Below, piece by piece: positions 14,526-18,545 of a DNA stretch of 18,545 bases. Both the position numbers and the translations under genes were made by a program. The stretch is from Clostridia bacterium (GTDB lineage: Bacteria > Bacillota > DSM-16504 > Desulfitibacterales > Desulfitibacteraceae). The notes below the pieces were generated by a model, which was given only the letters and a program-made list of their open reading frames with translations, did not search any database and was not told the DNA's origin. Each line of letters begins with the position of its first letter. Within the stretch, counting starts at the first letter, position 1. The DNA lies in contig JAGXSK010000051.1 in the NCBI GenBank assembly GCA_018333845.1, forward strand, positions 1 to 18,545, read 5' to 3'.

Positions 14526-15635
14526 TTAAAAAATCTTTTGAAATTTTTCTAAAACATTCATGCTTCGAACAGCTTCCCTCCCGACAATGGGAATTGTTTG
14601 AGTTTTTACATCATCAACGTATATTTCTAACATGCCAAGCACTGTTCCTTCAACAACTGGAGCATAAACATGATTATTAATCTTCTTTTTTACTTTAAAC
14701 CTGCTGCCCTTTGGATAGGCTGCTGTAATGCTATAAGCAAGATGTAAGCTTAATAAATCTTTATGTCCATTCTTAACCTCTATGTGTCCCATGAATGTGT
14801 CTTTAGGTAAAGTATAGACATTCCAGTTGCGAAAACCATATTCGAAAAGGCTAATAACATCACTATATCTTGCCTTGCTGCCAAGTACAACAGCTATTAG
14901 TTCCTTATCATCTCTCTTTACAGAAGCTATTAAACATTGACCTGCTGCTATGGTTGTGCCTGTTTTAATACCAGTAGCATAGGGATAATTCCATAATAAT
15001 TTATTGGTATTCTTTATATACCTGGTTTCCCCAGATACAAATTCTAATCTGTCTTCTTTAATTTGAACATATCGGGAAAATAATTCATTGCCCATGGCAT
15101 ATCTGCTTATTAACGCAAGATCATATGCTGATGAAAGATGTTCCTCATCAGGCAGACCGTTTGTATTATGAAAAGATGTATTCACAGCCCCTATAATGGC
15201 AGCCTTTTTATTCATAAGCATTAAAAATATTTCTTCATTTCCTGCAATATACTCACCAATGGCGTATGCTGCATCATTTCCAGACTTAACCAGGGCACCT
15301 TTAATTAAATCACCAAGGTATACCTGTTGATTTTCTTTGAGATATATACTAGCCTCTCCAACCTTAGAAGCCTTTTTGGAAATTGTAGCAATATCCTCTA
15401 TATTACCAAGTTCTAAACCTAATATTGCTGTAACTACTTTAGTTGTACTTGCAGGATACAAAGATTCGTATGGATTTTTTTCATATAGAATTTTTCCTGA
15501 ATTGGCCTCAATTAAAATGGCAGATCTGGCTGTAATATAGGGTATGTCTGCCAGGGAAATTGCTGGTATGTATAATGCCAGGACAACTAATACAACACAT
15601 TTAATAAAAAATATTTTGATACGGTATGGCTTCAT
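14526..15635 (-). CDS. D-alanyl-D-alanine carboxypeptidase (PBP5/DacF-like)
   Basis: Serine-type penicillin-binding protein that trims the terminal D-Ala from peptidoglycan stem peptides. A signal peptide with a hydrophobic core spans about residues 9-28 and ends in SLAD. The catalytic motifs are STTK (Ser63, Lys66), SGN (118-120) and KTG (224-226). A C-terminal beta-rich domain from about residue 270 fits the PBP5-like class; the extreme C-terminus (REAVRSMNVLEKFQKIF) could be an amphipathic membrane anchor. The ATG at 15635 follows AAAGGAAT. It is 32 bases after the deacetylase gene, so both wall-modifying enzymes are likely cotranscribed. This gene is absent from the matching B. subtilis locus. 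DacF and DacB cannot be told apart from the sequence alone. Confidence 0.93.
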   Translation of the reverse strand: MKPYRIKIFFIKCVVLVVLALYIPAISLADIPYITARSAILIEANSGKILYEKNPYESLYPASTTKVVTAILGLELGNIEDIATISKKASKVGEASIYLKENQQVYLGDLIKGALVKSGNDAAYAIGEYIAGNEEIFLMLMNKKAAIIGAVNTSFHNTNGLPDEEHLSSAYDLALISRYAMGNELFSRYVQIKEDRLEFVSGETRYIKNTNKLLWNYPYATGIKTGTTIAAGQCLIASVKRDDKELIAVVLGSKARYSDVISLFEYGFRNWNVYTLPKDTFMGHIEVKNGHKDLLSLHLAYSITAAYPKGSRFKVKKKINNHVYAPVVEGTVLGMLEIYVDDVKTQTIPIVGREAVRSMNVLEKFQKIF

Positions 15636-15667
15636 CTTCTATTCCTTTCATGCTAAAACTTTATGTT

Positions 15668-16387
15668 TTATAGAATATTAGATACTGTAGTCAGTTTATA
15701 CCCCTTTTCCTTTAAAGCTTTAATTATTATTGGCAGGGATTTAGTTGTATTCTCTGTGGGATGCATCAGCACTATGGCGCCATTTTGGGCACTTTCTATA
15801 ACCTTGTTTGCTATAACCTCTGCAGTCCTATGTTTTTGCCAATCTAATGTATCTATTGTCCAGAAGATTGTTTTATACCCTAGTTCTCCTGCCGCTTCTA
15901 TAACATGCTGCTTTTTTTCCCCATAGGGGGTAGCAAAAAGTTCTGTTTCTATACCAGTTAGGGCTTTGATTATTTTTTGGGTTTTAAGGATTTCTTGTTT
16001 GTTTTCTTCCTTACTTAATTGATCTACATGTGGATGGGAATATCCATGATTACCAATTTCATGTCCCTTTTGATGTATAAGTTTGATCATTTCAGGAAAC
16101 TTGCTTGCCCATTTGCCTGTTGGAAAAAAGGTAACTTTAATATTCTCTTTTTCAAAAATATCTAACATGGGTTCAATATACTCCTCGCCCCAGTCAACAT
16201 TTATGGTTAATGCAATTGCTTTTTTGCTAGTTTCTCCTTGATATATAGGTTTATGTAAGGATTCTATGCTAACAGGCATTTCCTTTTGCTGGTAAAATCC
16301 ATATAAACCAATAGAAGCAATTAATAAACATAAAGCAAGAACTGCTCCCTTCCCCAACTGTTTTCTACTAATAAATCCAATAAACAT
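15668..16387 (-). CDS. ylxY: YlxY-like polysaccharide deacetylase
   Basis: NodB-domain protein, 239 residues, with one N-terminal membrane anchor (about 12-31) and an extracytoplasmic catalytic domain. The first motif reads LTINVDWGEEY instead of the common TFDDG, keeping only Asp65. The metal-binding motif NHGYSH (His114, His118) is intact, FATPYGE lacks the usual Arg, and LMHPTENT supplies His209. These changes are typical, as I recall, of the YlxY sporulation branch, so activity on peptidoglycan is uncertain. I choose the ATG at 16387 because GGGAGGG lies 6 bases upstream; the TTG at 16393 falls right against that site. The gene lies next to pnp as ylxY does in B. subtilis. Its ribosome site can pair with an upstream sequence. 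Confidence 0.9.
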   Translation of the reverse strand: MFIGFISRKQLGKGAVLALCLLIASIGLYGFYQQKEMPVSIESLHKPIYQGETSKKAIALTINVDWGEEYIEPMLDIFEKENIKVTFFPTGKWASKFPEMIKLIHQKGHEIGNHGYSHPHVDQLSKEENKQEILKTQKIIKALTGIETELFATPYGEKKQHVIEAAGELGYKTIFWTIDTLDWQKHRTAEVIANKVIESAQNGAIVLMHPTENTTKSLPIIIKALKEKGYKLTTVSNIL

Positions 16388-16394
16388 TAGCAAC

Positions 16395-16455
16395 CCTCCC
16401 AGAATATAAGAAAGATAAAAACAACTTCTTAAAAAAATATATTCTGCCAGGGAGG
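16395..16455 (-). promoter_or_regulatory. Possible hairpin hiding the ylxY ribosome site
   Basis: In the minus-strand transcript, CCTCCC-tggc-AGAATATA (16455-16438) can pair with TATATTCTGGGAGG (16408-16395), 14 base pairs with a 4-base bulge. The 3' arm contains the Shine-Dalgarno of the deacetylase gene. The loop is 29 bases of U-rich sequence. Confidence 0.4.
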
Positions 16456-16456
16456 A

Positions 16457-16475
16457 TATATTCTAGTAGAATATA
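16457..16475. repeat. Perfect 19-base palindrome in the pnp-ylxY spacer
   Basis: TATATTCTA and TAGAATATA flank a single central base. The half-site AGAATATA recurs in inverted and direct orientation at 16438-16445 and 16401-16408. It could be an operator or the competing arm of an RNA switch. Confidence 0.5.
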
Positions 16476-16510
16476 AAGAAAACCATAAACCTCTAAGCAG
16501 GCTTATGGTT
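16470..16510 (-). terminator. Terminator of pnp
   Basis: An 11-bp stem with one G-U pair (16481-16491 with 16500-16510, 8-base loop) begins 5 bases past the pnp stop. It is followed on the minus strand by TTCTTTATATT. Confidence 0.7.
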
Positions 16511-16515
16511 AATCA

Positions 16516-18545
16516 TTAGCTTCTGTTGTTATTTCTTTGGGAATACCTTTTTTTTGATCTTTCGGGTTTTTCCCCTGAACTGCCATTACTCTCATAGCCT
16601 GGAAGAGCTTCCTTGCGAGATAACTTCAACCTGCCTTGTTGGTCAAAACCTGTTGCCTTGACCATGATTTGCTCCCCTTCTTTGACAACATCCTCAACTT
16701 TTTCTACTCTGCTAACATCTAGTTGAGAAATATGCACTAAACCCTCTTTTCCAGGCAGACCCAATACTCCTTCAATAATCTCTACAAATGCTCCAAAATC
16801 AGTAACCCTTGTTACTTTACCCATATATATTTTCCCAATTTCAACATCTTGAGTTAAAGCAGTTATCAACTTATAAGCATTATCACCTGCATTACCATCT
16901 ACTGCTGCAATAAATATTGTCCCATCATCCTCAATGTCAATCTTGGCGCCAGTTTGTTCAACTATTTTCTTGATAATTTTGCCTCCTGGACCTATAATAT
17001 CTCGAATTCTGTCAGGATCTACTTGCATACGCATGATTCTTGGTGCATACGGGGATAATTCAGGTCTTGGCTCAGGTAAAACTTCAAGCATTTTGCCTAG
17101 AATATGCAAACGACCTTCCCTGGCCTGCTCTAATGCACCCTTTAAAATATCAACTGTAATTCCTGGAATTTTAATATCCATCTGTAACGCTGTGATGCCT
17201 TCACTTGTGCCTGCTACCTTAAAATCCATGTCACCCAAGGCATCTTCAACACCCTGAATATCAGATAGTACTTCTACATTTGCTCCTTCTTTAATTAATC
17301 CCATGGCTATTCCGGCCACTGGTGCTTTTATTGGCACTCCAGCATCCATTAGACTTAAAGTGCTTCCACAAACACTGCCCATGGATGTGGAACCATTAGA
17401 TCCAATTACCTCTGATACTACCCTAATTGTATATGGAAAACTCTCTTCTGATGGGATTACAGCTTCAAGTGCCCTTTCAGCTAATGCACCATGACCTATT
17501 TCTCTTCTACCAGGGCCACGCATAAACCTGGCTTCTCCAACACTATATGGAGGAAAATTATAATGATGCATATATCTTTTGGACTCTTCAACACCTAGTC
17601 CATCAAGTACCTGTTCATCTCCAACTGCCCCAAGGGTAGCTACAGTTAATACCTGTGTTTCACCCCTATTAAAAAGTCCTGTTCCATGAGTCCTTGCTAA
17701 TAAACCTACTTCACAGCTAATAGGTCTAATTTCATCTTTTTTCCTGCCATCTACTCTAATTCCTGTTTCTATCATGGTTGTTCTCAGTACTTTTTTCTCA
17801 ATTTTACCAATTAGTTGTTTAATGTTTTTTATAAGATTTGGATCTTCTACTAGCTCCTCTGCATAAACTTCCTGAAGTTGTTCAATAATCTGGTTCTTTA
17901 CTTCTTGTGATTTCTTTTCTCTAGTTGCCTTATTCCATTGTGCTGATGAAGCGTTTTTAAATAATTTTTTTATCATGGGAAGGGCTATTTCCTCTACTTT
18001 GATTTGAACATTCTCATCTGGCTCCTCAACTTCAACTATCTGCTTTTCTGCTGCCAGACCCATTTCCTGTGCTTCCCTTTGAAAATTCTCTATAAATACA
18101 ATTATATCCTTGATAGAATCGTGGGCTTTTTCCATGGCTTCTAAAATTAGTTCCTCACTGACTTCCTTGCTTCCTGATTCAACCATCATAATGCCATCTT
18201 TTGTACCTGCAACTACAAGATGAAGCTGGCTATTTTCCATTTCTTCTAATGAAGGATTTATTATAACTTGTCCATTAATAAAGCCAACTGAAACAGCAGC
18301 TATTGGACCTAAAAATGGTATTTTAGATATAGTTAAAGCTGCTGATGCACCATTAATAGCAGCAATATCAGGTGGGCAATCTTGATCTACACTAAGCACA
18401 GTAGCAACTATTTGCACGTCATTCCGGTAACCCTCAGGAAACAAGGGTCTAATAGGTCTGTCAATTAACCTGCTGCTCAGAATGGCTTTTTCGCTTGGTC
18501 TGCCCTCTCTTTTAATAAATCCGCCTGGAATTTTGCCTACTGCAT
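16516..18545 (-). CDS. pnp: Polyribonucleotide nucleotidyltransferase (5' end cut by window)
   Basis: PNPase, the phosphorolytic 3'-5' exoribonuclease of RNA turnover. The frame is open to the window edge and begins AVGKIPGGFIKREGRPSEKAI, so roughly the first 55-60 residues lie outside. A TTG at 18444 within RPLFPEGYRNDVQ is an ordinary Leu codon, not a start. In order come the first RNase PH domain, the alpha-helical region, and the second RNase PH domain with SNGSTSMGSVCGSTL and the catalytic DALGDMDFKVAGT. A KH domain with GPGG and a C-terminal S1 domain with DFGAFVEI complete it. The S1 domain has about six extra residues (EIIEGVLGLPGKEGLVH) compared with the usual loop. The tail is rich in Ser, Asn and Arg. 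In B. subtilis pnp likewise precedes ylxY. Confidence 0.97.
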   Translation of the reverse strand, partial: AVGKIPGGFIKREGRPSEKAILSSRLIDRPIRPLFPEGYRNDVQIVATVLSVDQDCPPDIAAINGASAALTISKIPFLGPIAAVSVGFINGQVIINPSLEEMENSQLHLVVAGTKDGIMMVESGSKEVSEELILEAMEKAHDSIKDIIVFIENFQREAQEMGLAAEKQIVEVEEPDENVQIKVEEIALPMIKKLFKNASSAQWNKATREKKSQEVKNQIIEQLQEVYAEELVEDPNLIKNIKQLIGKIEKKVLRTTMIETGIRVDGRKKDEIRPISCEVGLLARTHGTGLFNRGETQVLTVATLGAVGDEQVLDGLGVEESKRYMHHYNFPPYSVGEARFMRGPGRREIGHGALAERALEAVIPSEESFPYTIRVVSEVIGSNGSTSMGSVCGSTLSLMDAGVPIKAPVAGIAMGLIKEGANVEVLSDIQGVEDALGDMDFKVAGTSEGITALQMDIKIPGITVDILKGALEQAREGRLHILGKMLEVLPEPRPELSPYAPRIMRMQVDPDRIRDIIGPGGKIIKKIVEQTGAKIDIEDDGTIFIAAVDGNAGDNAYKLITALTQDVEIGKIYMGKVTRVTDFGAFVEIIEGVLGLPGKEGLVHISQLDVSRVEKVEDVVKEGEQIMVKATGFDQQGRLKLSRKEALPGYESNGSSGEKPERSKKRYSQRNNNRS

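Noticed and set aside
18442..18444. TTG as the start of pnp
   Set aside because: The frame continues upstream to the window edge with strongly conserved PNPase sequence, so this is an internal Leu codon.
1..18545. Mobile elements, CRISPR arrays, tRNA or rRNA genes, phage genes
   Set aside because: Nothing of the kind is visible; every long frame on the minus strand has a housekeeping or spore function and spacers are short.

Overview
The window is a low-G+C chromosomal segment from a spore-forming Firmicute, most likely a clostridium of the Peptococcaceae/Thermoanaerobacterales type. The evidence is the spore genes (dipicolinate synthase spoVFA/spoVFB, a YlxY-type deacetylase, YmxH, TepA/YlzJ), strong AGGAGG-type ribosome sites, frequent TTG starts and AT-rich spacers. 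The genus is not certain. All eighteen recognisable genes lie on the minus strand, so transcription runs from high to low coordinates. The two outermost genes are cut by the window edges.

In transcription order: pnp (5' end outside) and its terminator; a two-gene unit of ylxY-like polysaccharide deacetylase and D-Ala-D-Ala carboxypeptidase, with a terminator; an M16 peptidase (mlpA/ymxG), dut, a small unknown three-helix membrane protein and ymxH, with a terminator; dapB from its own sigma-A-like promoter; spoVFA-spoVFB-asd-dapG-dapA, with a sigma-K-like promoter in front of spoVFA; rnj (RNase J) with its own promoter, leader hairpin and terminator; tepA-ylzJ with a terminator; uppP with promoter and terminator; and ftsK/spoIIIE (3' end outside).

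The backbone pnp-ylxY-mlpA-ymxH-spoVFA-spoVFB-asd-dapG-dapA-rnj-tepA-ylzJ-spoIIIE is the order known from Bacillus subtilis. Compared with it, this genome has extra genes at five places: the carboxypeptidase, dut, the small membrane protein, dapB and uppP. The central block is one metabolic module. DapG and Asd make aspartate semialdehyde and DapA makes the dihydrodipicolinate precursor. DapB then leads to diaminopimelate/lysine for wall synthesis, while SpoVFA/SpoVFB oxidise the same intermediate to dipicolinic acid for the spore core. UppP and the carboxypeptidase add wall functions, FtsK/SpoIIIE moves DNA, and PNPase and RNase J degrade RNA.

I see no mobile element, CRISPR array, RNA gene or new multi-gene system. 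The observations most worth following are regulatory: mutually exclusive inverted repeats that could hide the ribosome site of ylxY, a promoter plus leader hairpin plus possible leader peptide ahead of rnj, and a sigma-K-like promoter in the spacer between dapB and spoVFA. No spacer reaches 300 bases; the longest are 5967-6236 and 11822-12056, and their contents are listed.
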